64,000 nt of DNA from CAKZSB01 sp964573105 (GCA_964573105.1 CAZNIS010000012.1:46650-110649); one strand, 5' to 3'; counted from the first letter of the stretch, positions 1 to 10,944 are shown. Program-made: numbers and translations. Notes: a model not told the origin generated them from the sequence alone.

Positions 1-1
1 C

Positions 2-3000
2 CGATTCAATCCGGCAACCGTTGCAGACACACTCGGATCAACGGTCGCCATCACCGAGGGCGACGCCGCCATCGTGCTGGATGACGATATCCAGATTTTT
101 GACCACGAACTCAGTCAACGCAACGATTTTGGCAACGCGACCCTGACACTGCAACGCGCAACCGGTGCCAGCAGCGCCGATGAATTTTCCGCAAGCGGCC
201 TCCTCGGGCCACTGGTGGAAGGTGACCCCCTGATTCTACAGGGCACCACTATCGGTACTATCGGGCAAAACTCGGCGGGAATACTGTCCATCGAATTCGC
301 TGCGGGCACGACGGATACCGTTGTCAGCCGCGTCATGCAATCGATTGCCTATCGCAACCTGAGCCAGGATCCCGAATCGCTGATCGATTTGCAATGGCAC
401 TTCGGTGACGGCAACGATGATGGCAGCCAGGGTATGGGTGGCGTACTGAGCGCTACTGGCACGACCACGATCGCTATCACACCGATCAATCAAGCCCCGT
501 CAATCACCGATCATCAATTAACGATGATCAACGGCGACTCGGGTCATCTGCTAACCGCCGCCGATCTACATACCTCGGACGTCGACAACGCCGACAGCGA
601 GTTGACCTATACACTCAATGTAATCACCGACCATATTGTGCTGCGATTGGACGGAGTCGCACTGAACACCGGCGATACTTTCACCCAGCAGGATATCACT
701 GACAGCAAAATGACTGTCGATCACGACGGTGACGCCAGCGCCAGTGCAAGTTTTGATATTAGCGTCAGTGACGGCGAATTCACCCTCGACACCACCGTAT
801 CACTGACTGTTGAAAACAACACGCCACATGATCTGGCACCCGGTGTTTCACTCAATCGCGACGGCGGCAACGACAACTACCTGCTGGATACCAGCAACTA
901 CAACTACATTAATGGCCTGTCTGCAGCCACCTGGGAATTTTCTTTCTCGGCACTGGGGCAAAACGCCAATGGATCCAGCACCCTGTATTCGGCTGCCGAT
1001 AACTCGGGACACACCGAATATCTCGCGGTACATCCGGATGGACAAGTCGAGTGGTTTATCGATTCGTTGCCGGGACAAGGGATCGTTTCCGGCACCAGCT
1101 ACCTCAATCCCGCAATAGCATTTCCCGATCTATTCGACGGTCGTCTGCACAGCATTGCGATAAGTCTAGATATGGCTGCCAGCAGCGACAATCTCAGGCT
1201 GTATATCGATGGTGAGCTCGCCGCCAGCAACAGCGTATCCATGACCGGTATCACTGCCGGTGACGATATGTCCTGGGTACTCGGTCAGCGGCAAACCGCA
1301 GCCCTCCTGTTTGACCCGGCCCACGTATTCTCTGGCACCCTGCATGATGTAAGAGTGTGGGATCACGTGCGCTCGCAAACTCAGCTCAACGACAATCGAC
1401 TCGCACGATTCGACAACGACGATTTACCCGACGGCCTCTATGTCAACTGGCAAATGGAATCGCTCAATGGCGACAATACCGTTAGCAACAGCAGCAACCG
1501 GACGGGCGCCGATGGCAACCCGGTTACGCTCCTGGTGCAACACGCTGCCGGTGACGACTTCATTAACTCCACAGCAAGTGATCAACTGCAAATCGACGAC
1601 GATGCAGCCAGCGGTACCCTGATTGGCACGGTCACCGCGCGCGACCTGACGCCCGATGCCGGCGGCTATCACTACCAGCTCGACGATGACATGGGCGGCT
1701 TATTCACCATCGAGCCATCGACAGGCGCGATCAGTGTGGGGGATACGTCGCTATTGAATGCGACCGCACAGGATCACTATAACCTGATTGTGCTTGTATC
1801 CGGCTCTGACACGCCGGCCAGAAGCTACAGCGAGACAATGCCAGTCACTGTCCACGCCATCAATGAAGCACCGCAAATTACCCTGCCCTCGGGCCCGTTA
1901 AATACGAGTGAACAGACAGTCAGCGCAGCCCTGGACAGCGCAATCTCAATTGTCGATGAAGAGCTTGACGCCAGCGATTACGGTGGCAGTTCACTCACAT
2001 TGCAGCGCGCGGGCGGCGCCAATGGCGAAGACGAATTCCATGCCATTGGCAATCTGGCACAGCTGCAGTCAGGCGATCCGATCGACATCGGCGGCGTGCA
2101 GATCGGGCAGGTAACGACAAACGATGGCGGCATACTAACGCTGACTTTCAATACCGACGCAACGGCTGCGCTGGTCAATCAGGCTGCCCGGCTAATCGCG
2201 TATCGCAATACCAGCGATACACCACCCGATTTGCTGTCGGTACAATGGATATTCGAAGACGGAAACTCAGGTGCTCAGGGGGCAGGTGGCGCACTGTCAA
2301 CAACGGCGACAACACAGATCGCGATCGCCACTGCCAACGATGCACCGTCGATTGCGAATTTACAGCAAGCACCAATCTACTCCGAGAATGCGGCGCCCGT
2401 CATCCTCGGCAGCGCGATCCAGATCATCGATCCTGAACTCGACATCAACAACTATCAGAATGCCAGTCTGATCATCGAAAGAGCTGGCGGCGCACACATC
2501 GAGGATATTTTCTCGCCCACGGGATTACTTGGACCTCTGATCGAAGGAAGCAACTTTACCTACAATGGCAGCATGACCGGTTCGGTCGTCAGTAACAGCG
2601 ACGGTACGTTGCATCTTTTGTTTGATGACATAACCAATAACACGGTTAACGACATTCTGCGATCGCTTGGCTATCAGAACACGAGCGAGCACCCGCCGAC
2701 GCAAATAACCCTCGACTGGACATTCAATGACGGCAATGCCGCCATACAAGGCAGCGGCGGATCGCTAAGCGTATCTCAAAGCCAGCTGGTACCGATCGAT
2801 CCAGTCAACGACGCCCCGGTCATCAGCATGATGAACACGAGCGATCTCATTTTCGCCGAAGGCGACCCGGCGCTGGACATTATCGACGCGCTGCAGATCA
2901 ATGATCTCGATGACAACGCATTGATGTCGGCCACGGTCAGTATTGCCGCAGGCTACGTCGCCACCGAAGATGAACTGTTGTTTAGCGACACCGCTGCTAT

Positions 3001-6000
3001 CTTCGGTCACTGGAATCCCACCGCGGGATCGCTCACCCTCAGCGGTAACGCAAGTATTTCAGACTTTGTATTGGCACTGCAGAGCGTGCAGTACATTAAC
3101 CACAACACCGACAATCCGACAACGACCAGTCGCGAGATCACGGTTGTTGTTTCCGATTCGACACAGACATCGGCTGTAGCGTCTCGCTCGATAGGTATTT
3201 TGCCTGTCAATGATGCCCCGACGCTAAGCGTTTCGGATACCACCATCCGAACCTATACCGAGAACGACGAAGCCCGGATCATCGCGCCTGAACTGCTACT
3301 TGAAGATGTCGACAACGCCATCCTGTCGGGTGCGACCATTTCGATCGGCGGGAACTATCGAGCCGGTGAAGATCAACTGCTTTTCACCTCTGACGGTGTA
3401 ATTTCCAGTAGCTGGGACAACACAAACGGTGTATTGACACTCACCGGAAACGCCAGTGTGGCCGACTATCAACAGGCACTGCGAACGATCAGCTACCAAA
3501 ACAGCAGCGACAACCCGGATACCGCGACACGCAGCGTCAGTTTCACTACCAGCGATGGCATTGACGTATCTGCCCAATTAGACATATCGCTGCGCCCGCT
3601 GGCAATCAATGACGCGCCGCAGATCACGCTGCCCGATTCCATTGTGCCCTACCAGGAGTCGGGCGCACCAACCCCGATCGCAGCCAGTGTGTCACTACAG
3701 GATCTCGACTCCCCGAACCTGGCGCAGGCCACCATCAGTATCCAGAGCAACTACTGGCCGAGCGAGGATCTTCTCGAATTCGCCAACAGCGACAACATCA
3801 CCACACTCTGGGATGTCGGCACCGGCAGCCTGATACTTCAAGGCAACGCGTCGGTCGCCGAGTACCAGGCCGCTTTGCGTGCAGTCACCTACGTCAACAA
3901 TAATGACGACAACCCCACTGCAGGCGACCGCACCATCGCCATCACTGTAAGTGACGGCGAGCACGACTCCGCCCCCGTAACCAGCACGCTGACAGTGTCA
4001 CCCACTAACGATGCACCGGTATTGTCGTTGACACCTCCGCTCGATGTGGCATTCATCGAAGGCGGTGCCGCGCTAGTGCCGATCGCATCGGCCACGCTGA
4101 ACGATCCGGATAACGCCGCATTGCAATCGGCAACGGTTTACATCAGCGAAAACTATGTGGCTGGCGAAGACGCCCTTTCATCTACTAATACCGATAAGAT
4201 CAGCGCCGTTTGGGATCAGGATATCGGCGCATTGCTGTTGTCAGGTGCAGCAACAGTGGATGACTATCGCAGCGCACTTGAGGCTGTGGGCTATAGCAAC
4301 AGCAGCGACAACCCGACCACCGGGGCTCGCACCCTATCGTACAGCGTTCACGATGGCTCCCTGCAATCCAACAGCGCTACTGCGATGCTTCAGGTAGTCG
4401 GGGTCAATGACCCGCCCAGTGCCGCGGACAACAGCATCCGACTCGCTGAAGACACGCCCCATGTGTTCAGCACAGCTGACTTCGGCTTTACCGACCCGCT
4501 CGATCACAACGACCTGCTGGCAATACAAATCGACCGTATACCCGACAAGGGGCACCTGCGATTAGGCAATCTCATAATCACCGAAGGCCAGCAGGTTGCT
4601 GCTATCGACATCGCCGATGGAAGGCTGACATTTGTGCCAGCTCTCGATGAGCACGGAGAGGACTACGCAAGTATCGAATTTCGCGTATTGGACGACGGTG
4701 GCACCGCCAACGCTGGAATCGATCTGTCGTTGGACGCGTATACGATCAGCCTTGCAGTCGACTCAGTTGATGACGCACCCACTGCGATTGAGCCGTTAGA
4801 CGGCATGCAGTTTCAGGTGGCAGAAAACAGCGCACCGGGTACTGTGATCGGCAGGCTGACCAGCGTTGACCCAGACCTGGTCAGCAACGCTATCGACGAC
4901 GGCGGATTCCTGGAAATACCAACGCCCGACACCGACGCCAATACCCTACTGGCTGGCGATAGGGTGGGTAACTGGCTGGTACGCACAGGCAGTGTCGACG
5001 TCAGAGGATCGGACTGGCAACTGGCACCAGAGGGTGGCGTGGGAGTTGATCTAAACGGAAGAGAACCCGGATCAATCGAGCAAACCTTTCAAACCGTCCC
5101 AGGCGCACAATACGAATTCAGCCTGGCGCTTGCCGGCAACTTCAAAACCGGTGCCCCGGATGCCGTATCCATGCAGATCGAGTTGGCTGATAAAACAGTT
5201 GAACTCAATGTCAGCCACTCCGAGGATTGGGACAAGCAAAACCTGAGCTGGCAACAGCATGCCTTATCATTCACGGCTACGCACACTGAAACAACCATCG
5301 TAATCTCGTCCACCACACCTGGTATGTTTGGCGCGTTAATCTCCGACCTGGCGTTGACCAATAGTCATCGCTACGAATTGTCGGAAGCTGTCGATACCAA
5401 CTTCGATGTCACGGCCAGCGGCATACTCATGGTCGGTGATACACCGCCCGACTATGAATCATCGGATACTCTGCAGATCGTGGTTAGCTCGACCGGTACC
5501 GATGGTTTGTCGTCCACCGATACCATCGACGTGGCGGTTCTGGATATCAACGAATCACCGAGCGCGATCATGAGCGCACCGCTGATTGTGGAAGATGGCC
5601 TGAGCGAAGTCATCACCAGCGATCATCTTCAAGCCACAGATCCGGACCAGGCTGATTCTACATCCGATGATGTGTTCTTCACGATCCAAAGACTGCCAAT
5701 ACACGGGACGCTTTTACTAGACGGTATTGAATTGACGGTCGGCGACACCTTTAGCCAAACGGCAATAGACAATCATCTGTTGCACTATACGCATGGCGGA
5801 GGCCTCACTGCTGATGATTCGATAGGCCTTGTCGTCGCCGATGGCGGTGAAGACAACGCGGCGCCAGCGGTGGTGGAGCTCCCGATAACAATCGATCATG
5901 TGAATGAATCACCGATACTCCAAACAGTAGATAACATCAGTCTACTGGAGGGAGATACGGTGACATTGACAACAGACCACCTGAATGCAACCGACGGAGA

Positions 6001-7948
6001 TTCCAAGCCGGCGCAACTCTACTACATTGTTGCAGCCGCTCCGCAACACGGCCAGTTCTTTTCACTTGACGCCCCTTCAGAGGCGCTTACTCGATTCACC
6101 CAGCAAGACATAATCGACGGCAAAATTCAGTATCGCCACGGTGATGGCAACCATCCATCCGACACCTTCGCGTATGAGTTTTACGATCAACTGGATGACG
6201 ACGGAGCGATGACCGCCAGCGGGACAATCCAGTTTGACATCATTGACGTAGCGGATGCACCAGTAGGTACAGATAGCCAGATCCACACGCTGGAACAAAG
6301 CCCTGTCACCCTGTCAATCAGCGATTTTGGCTATAGCGATCAGGGCGATGGGGACAATTTCGTATCGACCGAGATCGTCACCCTGCCCGGCAACGGTACC
6401 CTCTTGCTGCAGGGAGAATCGGTCATTGGCGGCCAGCGAATTTTGACCGTTGCTATCGAGCGTGGTGATCTCACTTATCAACCCGACGACGTTACATCGG
6501 TTGGAGATATCGATTACCTGACTTTTCGCGTAAGCGATGACGGAAGCCTTGACAACGGTGGCATCAATACGGCCCTCACAACCAATACGCTTACTATCCA
6601 CATTAGCGACAGCGCAGCGCCGGTTGCGATCAATGACAGTATTTATGCAGTACAGCGCGGCAGTATTTCGTCTCTCGCCACTGGCGCCGACAGCGTGCTC
6701 GATAACGATACAGACACCGATACTGATCCGTCCCGGCTAAAAGCCGTTATCGTTAATGCTACCCAACACGGCAGTATCGAACTGTACGAAGACGGCACCT
6801 TCCTATACACACACGATGGGTCGAGTAATTTCGAAGACAGCTTCAGCTATCGAGTCATCGATGGCAACCCTGACAGCGACAGCAGCATCAGTAACCTGGG
6901 ATTTGTCGAAATCGCGATTGAGCCACTGCCGCCAGCACCGATTGCCGGCACCCTGCCTGACCAGTTTATTGCCACCTACGATCAGCTCGAAATACCGATA
7001 CCGGCGACGCTGTTTCAAAGCAACGCCGAAAACAATCAGCTCACCTACCACGCGACCCTCGCCAATGGCGACCCCCTGCCCGCCTGGCTGACATTCGACC
7101 CGGACAGCGGCTTGTTCAGCGGCAAACCGGGCATTACCGACATTGGTGAGCTCGATATCGAGATCACAGCATCTGATGTCAACGACAAATCGACCAGCAC
7201 CGTTTTCCGGTTGATGATTGAACCTTCGCTCGATCCTGCGCTGGAAGCCCCCGAATCGGGACAGGAATTCCCGGTTGCCGACAACAAGCCCGACGACTCA
7301 CCGGTTGAGGCACCGACGATAGCCCAGGGCCAGCCTGAGCAGACTCAGGCAACAACATCTGATACCTCACAGTCGGAACTCGACGACAGCAGTCAGATCA
7401 CCGATAGCGAGCCACTGTTTGCCGCCGCGTCAACTTTAGACCTGGAACGCAAATCGAGCACTTTTGTTGACACAGTTGTCAAGAATCAGGTGACCAATAA
7501 AAAGATCGATGCGCAAAAAGTGGTGGAAGCATCTGCCGAGGACCCGATATTTACCGTTAGCCTCGAACGTCTTTTCTTCAGCGGCGGTGAAGCCACACTT
7601 CAATCAGCAAAGAACTTGATTGAACGTCTCGATCGCGAGCGCGAGGCCGAGCAGGAACTGGCCGAGCTTGATACGCAGGTAGTCGCCAGCGCCATTACGG
7701 TATCAACCGGGTTGTCGATCGGATACATCGTTTGGCTGGTCCGAGGCGGTTTGCTGGTCGGCAGTGTGCTGTCCTCCATGCCGGCCTGGCGATGGATAGA
7801 TCCGCTACCGGTTTTATCCAACCTTGACGGCAGCCTGGATGACGATGACGAATCTCTGCAGAGTATGGTCGAGAAAAACGCTGCAGCTACAGATGGACAG
7901 AATAATGTGCCATCACCACCAGACACTGGAGTCGAGCGCGATGAGTAA
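2..7948 (+). CDS. Giant cadherin-like/Ig-like repeat surface protein with C-terminal membrane anchor (5' end outside the window)
   Basis: The reading frame is open from base 2, so the N-terminus and any signal peptide lie upstream; the first possible start inside the window is the GTG at 74. Numbering from there, I see these parts in order. About 1-150 is a repeat ending in a NQAP linker, followed by a CSPG-like repeat. About 256-493 is a LamG/concanavalin-like domain. About 503-598 is a cadherin domain. Two more copies of the first repeat type follow, then four copies of a second type with a conserved GNASV-YQxAL core (about 915-1450). Then come mixed tandem-95/CSPG repeats, a cadherin domain interrupted by a DUF642-like domain (about 1608-1763), and a final dystroglycan-type (CADG) repeat. 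An acidic linker leads to a membrane segment containing GYIVWLVRGGLLVG and a short acidic tail. The role is inferred to be adhesion or surface sensing. Two signalling genes follow directly, suggesting an operon. Confidence 0.85.
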   Translation, partial: RFNPATVADTLGSTVAITEGDAAIVLDDDIQIFDHELSQRNDFGNATLTLQRATGASSADEFSASGLLGPLVEGDPLILQGTTIGTIGQNSAGILSIEFAAGTTDTVVSRVMQSIAYRNLSQDPESLIDLQWHFGDGNDDGSQGMGGVLSATGTTTIAITPINQAPSITDHQLTMINGDSGHLLTAADLHTSDVDNADSELTYTLNVITDHIVLRLDGVALNTGDTFTQQDITDSKMTVDHDGDASASASFDISVSDGEFTLDTTVSLTVENNTPHDLAPGVSLNRDGGNDNYLLDTSNYNYINGLSAATWEFSFSALGQNANGSSTLYSAADNSGHTEYLAVHPDGQVEWFIDSLPGQGIVSGTSYLNPAIAFPDLFDGRLHSIAISLDMAASSDNLRLYIDGELAASNSVSMTGITAGDDMSWVLGQRQTAALLFDPAHVFSGTLHDVRVWDHVRSQTQLNDNRLARFDNDDLPDGLYVNWQMESLNGDNTVSNSSNRTGADGNPVTLLVQHAAGDDFINSTASDQLQIDDDAASGTLIGTVTARDLTPDAGGYHYQLDDDMGGLFTIEPSTGAISVGDTSLLNATAQDHYNLIVLVSGSDTPARSYSETMPVTVHAINEAPQITLPSGPLNTSEQTVSAALDSAISIVDEELDASDYGGSSLTLQRAGGANGEDEFHAIGNLAQLQSGDPIDIGGVQIGQVTTNDGGILTLTFNTDATAALVNQAARLIAYRNTSDTPPDLLSVQWIFEDGNSGAQGAGGALSTTATTQIAIATANDAPSIANLQQAPIYSENAAPVILGSAIQIIDPELDINNYQNASLIIERAGGAHIEDIFSPTGLLGPLIEGSNFTYNGSMTGSVVSNSDGTLHLLFDDITNNTVNDILRSLGYQNTSEHPPTQITLDWTFNDGNAAIQGSGGSLSVSQSQLVPIDPVNDAPVISMMNTSDLIFAEGDPALDIIDALQINDLDDNALMSATVSIAAGYVATEDELLFSDTAAIFGHWNPTAGSLTLSGNASISDFVLALQSVQYINHNTDNPTTTSREITVVVSDSTQTSAVASRSIGILPVNDAPTLSVSDTTIRTYTENDEARIIAPELLLEDVDNAILSGATISIGGNYRAGEDQLLFTSDGVISSSWDNTNGVLTLTGNASVADYQQALRTISYQNSSDNPDTATRSVSFTTSDGIDVSAQLDISLRPLAINDAPQITLPDSIVPYQESGAPTPIAASVSLQDLDSPNLAQATISIQSNYWPSEDLLEFANSDNITTLWDVGTGSLILQGNASVAEYQAALRAVTYVNNNDDNPTAGDRTIAITVSDGEHDSAPVTSTLTVSPTNDAPVLSLTPPLDVAFIEGGAALVPIASATLNDPDNAALQSATVYISENYVAGEDALSSTNTDKISAVWDQDIGALLLSGAATVDDYRSALEAVGYSNSSDNPTTGARTLSYSVHDGSLQSNSATAMLQVVGVNDPPSAADNSIRLAEDTPHVFSTADFGFTDPLDHNDLLAIQIDRIPDKGHLRLGNLIITEGQQVAAIDIADGRLTFVPALDEHGEDYASIEFRVLDDGGTANAGIDLSLDAYTISLAVDSVDDAPTAIEPLDGMQFQVAENSAPGTVIGRLTSVDPDLVSNAIDDGGFLEIPTPDTDANTLLAGDRVGNWLVRTGSVDVRGSDWQLAPEGGVGVDLNGREPGSIEQTFQTVPGAQYEFSLALAGNFKTGAPDAVSMQIELADKTVELNVSHSEDWDKQNLSWQQHALSFTATHTETTIVISSTTPGMFGALISDLALTNSHRYELSEAVDTNFDVTASGILMVGDTPPDYESSDTLQIVVSSTGTDGLSSTDTIDVAVLDINESPSAIMSAPLIVEDGLSEVITSDHLQATDPDQADSTSDDVFFTIQRLPIHGTLLLDGIELTVGDTFSQTAIDNHLLHYTHGGGLTADDSIGLVVADGGEDNAAPAVVELPITIDHVNESPILQTVDNISLLEGDTVTLTTDHLNATDGDSKPAQLYYIVAAAPQHGQFFSLDAPSEALTRFTQQDIIDGKIQYRHGDGNHPSDTFAYEFYDQLDDDGAMTASGTIQFDIIDVADAPVGTDSQIHTLEQSPVTLSISDFGYSDQGDGDNFVSTEIVTLPGNGTLLLQGESVIGGQRILTVAIERGDLTYQPDDVTSVGDIDYLTFRVSDDGSLDNGGINTALTTNTLTIHISDSAAPVAINDSIYAVQRGSISSLATGADSVLDNDTDTDTDPSRLKAVIVNATQHGSIELYEDGTFLYTHDGSSNFEDSFSYRVIDGNPDSDSSISNLGFVEIAIEPLPPAPIAGTLPDQFIATYDQLEIPIPATLFQSNAENNQLTYHATLANGDPLPAWLTFDPDSGLFSGKPGITDIGELDIEITASDVNDKSTSTVFRLMIEPSLDPALEAPESGQEFPVADNKPDDSPVEAPTIAQGQPEQTQATTSDTSQSELDDSSQITDSEPLFAAASTLDLERKSSTFVDTVVKNQVTNKKIDAQKVVEASAEDPIFTVSLERLFFSGGEATLQSAKNLIERLDREREAEQELAELDTQVVASAITVSTGLSIGYIVWLVRGGLLVGSVLSSMPAWRWIDPLPVLSNLDGSLDDDDESLQSMVEKNAAATDGQNNVPSPPDTGVERDE

Positions 7949-8018
7949 TCGATCAGAACACGCACTGAGCGAACGCGCCTCGAGCAACCTCTATCAGATC
8001 CGGACGCGATCGAAATGA
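7941..8018 (+). CDS. Possible 25-codon bridging ORF between the giant protein and the kinase
   Basis: A 25-codon frame starts with an ATG that overlaps the stop of the giant gene (ATGAGTAA) and ends in a TGA that overlaps the kinase start (ATGA). The predicted peptide, beginning MSNRSEHALSER, is hydrophilic and resembles nothing I know. The double overlap suggests translational coupling rather than a functional peptide. I see no strong ribosome binding site of its own. It could simply be chance. Confidence 0.3.
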   Translation: MSNRSEHALSERASSNLYQIRTRSK

Positions 8019-10912
8019 AAAAACTATCCGCCAAATTTCACCTGGCGATGGGATTGACGTCCATCGTTTTGAGTTTGATGCTGATTGCCATTTTCCTGAA
8101 TCTCATACCCGACAGGCGGCAGGCAGTGATTGACGGACGGGCATCCCTGTCTGAATCCATCGCCGCCAGCAGTTCCCTGTTTCTGCAAAATCGCGATCTA
8201 CCCAGCATTCGGAAAAATCTCGAATTTATTCTACAGCGCAACGATGAACTGCTGGCAGCGTGGATCAAGCGCGAGACCGATCGAGCCGGAGTCATTGTTG
8301 GAGACAGTGCGGTGATCGACGAGGATTCGACCCATACCGAATCGACCGACTCAGTCATTGTATTGCCGATTCTGCAACGCCAGCGCCAGTGGGGCACGAT
8401 CACGCTCTACTTTGCCCCGGTCGACGGTGTGACGTGGCTTGACAAGGTCCGAAATTCTCGGCTGTCGCTGGTTGCACTGTGCGCACTCGCAGGCTTTGGC
8501 CTGTTCTACATCTACCTTGGCAAGATGCTAAAGGAACTCAATCCCTCACAGGCGGTGCCAGGTAGAGTACGCGCGGCACTCGACACACTGGCCGAAGCGT
8601 TGCTGGTGGTCGACAAGAAAAGCAATGTCGTACTGGCCAACCTCGCCTTTCAGGACATTACCGGTAATCCGGTGGAAAAGCTGATCGGTCGCAAGGCCAG
8701 TTCCTTTGACTGGCACATTGGCGAAGCCATGCCACAAGACGGAGAGAGCGGAAATACCAATCAGGATTTCCCCTGGCAGACCGCACTGAAAACAGGCGAC
8801 GCGCTGTTTCGGCAGATGATCTGGCTGCGTGACAAAGACTCCCAGTGGCACAAGTTCATCGTCAATTGCTCCCCTATCATGTCGTCCGGATCAGCTGGCG
8901 GCGTGCTGATCAGTCTGGATGACGTGACAGAGCTGGAAGAGAAAGAGGCCCAACTGCGCATGGCACGCGATGACGCTGAGCAGGCCAACCGCGCAAAAAG
9001 TGAATTTCTCTCCAACATGAGCCATGAAATCCGTACACCGATGACGGCTATTCTGGGCTTTACCGAGGTACTAAAGCGCGGCACCGGCCGCGCGAGCAAC
9101 GATTGGAAGAAACACCTCAACACTATTTCCAGCAGTGGCAATCATCTACTGGAACTGATCAACGACGTGCTCGATCTCTCAAAGGTAGAGTCCGGCGCAC
9201 TTGAAGTCGAACAGATCGACTGCCGCCCCTACGCCGTAGCGAATGATGTGCTCCAGGTGTTGCGCGTCAAAGCGCAGGAAAAAGGTATTGATGCCAAACT
9301 GACGGTCGAGACCGAGCTGCCCGAAGTCATCCAGAGTGACAGCTCTCGACTGCGGCAGATCATTACCAACCTGACCGGCAACGCGATCAAGTTTACTGAA
9401 CAGGGCGGAGTAACCATCGCGCTGCGCTTTATCGACGATGCCAACAAGCCGATGGTCGCCATTGATGTGAGCGATACCGGTATCGGCATGACCGATAAAC
9501 AACAGGCCGCGGTCTTTGACCCGTTTGTACAGGCGGACGCATCGATCACACGTCGCTTTGGCGGCACCGGACTGGGACTGTCGATCAGTCGCAAGCTGGC
9601 GCGTGCCATGGGCGGTGATATCACCTTGCGCAGCGAGGCTGGCAAAGGCACGACGTTTACCGCATTGATCCCCACCGGCGCGATCGATGAAGTGTCGATG
9701 CTAAGCGCAGAAGAAGTGCTTGAGGCGATAGAAAACATCGAGACAACTGAACACCAAACGTGGGAATTTCCGCCCTCGAAAGTATTGGTCGTCGACGACG
9801 CAGCAGAGAACCGCGAGCTGCTGACGCTGGTATTGCAGGATCTTGGGATTGGTACCGAGACAGCCGAGAATGGTGCGATCGGCCTGGAGAAAGCACTCGA
9901 GGGCAACTACGACGTGATTTTGTCGGATATTCAGATGCCGGTTATGGATGGTTATCAGGCGACAGAAGCCATGCGCAAGGCCGGTCTGACACTGCCAATC
10001 GTCGCACTGACCGCGAATGCCATGCAGGGTTTTGAAGAGAAAATTCTGGCGGTCGGCTTTTCACACTACATGACCAAGCCGATCGATATCGATAAGCTCA
10101 CGCAACTGTTGGCGAAACTGCTCAACGGCAAAGCTGTCGATACCCCCGCCGAAGCCGCCCCGGCCGTTGAAACAGTCGAGGCTGTGCAGACCGATGATGC
10201 ATCGCCCATCTACAGCCGTCTGGCGAGCAAGCCGGCATTCGAGCCAATTATCACCCGCTTTGTCGAGCAACTGCCCGCCGATATAGCCGAGTTGCAACAG
10301 GCTGCGAGCAACGATGATCACGCGCAAATTGCAGCCACCGCTCACCGACTTAAAGGCTCCGGGGGCACCGTCGGCTTTGACGCCTTCTTCGAACCGGCAA
10401 AGCAACTTGAAAGCGCCGCCAAGGCACAGGACAACGAAGCAGTACGCCTGGCGATGACACAGTTAATCGATGTAGCCGGGCGGGCGCGTACCGGCTCGCC
10501 AGCAGAGATTGACGAAACATCGACTACCTCGACAGTGTCAGTGATCAGTGCTAAAGATGCCGTACTGGATGCCGATAAGCCTATTAGAAACACGCTATTG
10601 GAGAAAAATCCGCAAATGCGAGGCATCGTAGAGAAGTTTCTACCTCGCCTTGAAGAGCAATTGCGCAGCATGGAAAAGGCGCTGGGAGCGCGGGACTACC
10701 CTGAACTCGCTCAACTGGCCCACTGGTTGAAAGGGTCAGGTGGTACGGTGGGATACGATGTTTTCACCGAGCCTGCAGCCCAACTGGAGCAGTACGCGAA
10801 ACTAGACGAACATGAGGGCGCCACAGCGGCGTTGGCCGAGATTAGGCGCTGTGCCTCGAAAATCCAGAGACCAGGGAACGACGAAAGCCCGGGGCAGTCT
10901 GCATCAGCCTAG
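8015..10912 (+). CDS. Hybrid sensor histidine kinase (PAS-HisKA-HATPase-REC-Hpt-Hpt)
   Basis: This is a membrane-bound phosphorelay kinase of 965 residues. Transmembrane segments at about 11-31 and 149-168 flank a periplasmic sensor of roughly 115 residues. A PAS-like domain covers about 187-305. The HisKA box SHEIRTP has its phospho-accepting His at 337. The ATPase boxes SDTGIGM and GGTGLGLS follow. A receiver domain starts near 589 (VLVVDD) with phospho-accepting Asp638 and a KPID motif. Two Hpt domains follow, with His777 and His903, both in the context LKGSGGTVG. The layout resembles BarA/ArcB-type kinases but with the Hpt domain duplicated. It lies 66 bases after the giant surface protein and just before a REC-GGDEF-EAL regulator, so the expected flow is surface signal to phosphorelay to cyclic di-GMP. 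The sensed ligand is unknown. Confidence 0.93.
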   Translation: MKKLSAKFHLAMGLTSIVLSLMLIAIFLNLIPDRRQAVIDGRASLSESIAASSSLFLQNRDLPSIRKNLEFILQRNDELLAAWIKRETDRAGVIVGDSAVIDEDSTHTESTDSVIVLPILQRQRQWGTITLYFAPVDGVTWLDKVRNSRLSLVALCALAGFGLFYIYLGKMLKELNPSQAVPGRVRAALDTLAEALLVVDKKSNVVLANLAFQDITGNPVEKLIGRKASSFDWHIGEAMPQDGESGNTNQDFPWQTALKTGDALFRQMIWLRDKDSQWHKFIVNCSPIMSSGSAGGVLISLDDVTELEEKEAQLRMARDDAEQANRAKSEFLSNMSHEIRTPMTAILGFTEVLKRGTGRASNDWKKHLNTISSSGNHLLELINDVLDLSKVESGALEVEQIDCRPYAVANDVLQVLRVKAQEKGIDAKLTVETELPEVIQSDSSRLRQIITNLTGNAIKFTEQGGVTIALRFIDDANKPMVAIDVSDTGIGMTDKQQAAVFDPFVQADASITRRFGGTGLGLSISRKLARAMGGDITLRSEAGKGTTFTALIPTGAIDEVSMLSAEEVLEAIENIETTEHQTWEFPPSKVLVVDDAAENRELLTLVLQDLGIGTETAENGAIGLEKALEGNYDVILSDIQMPVMDGYQATEAMRKAGLTLPIVALTANAMQGFEEKILAVGFSHYMTKPIDIDKLTQLLAKLLNGKAVDTPAEAAPAVETVEAVQTDDASPIYSRLASKPAFEPIITRFVEQLPADIAELQQAASNDDHAQIAATAHRLKGSGGTVGFDAFFEPAKQLESAAKAQDNEAVRLAMTQLIDVAGRARTGSPAEIDETSTTSTVSVISAKDAVLDADKPIRNTLLEKNPQMRGIVEKFLPRLEEQLRSMEKALGARDYPELAQLAHWLKGSGGTVGYDVFTEPAAQLEQYAKLDEHEGATAALAEIRRCASKIQRPGNDESPGQSASA

Positions 10913-10944
10913 CTGAGCAGCGACACCGGCACGCGGAAACCACT

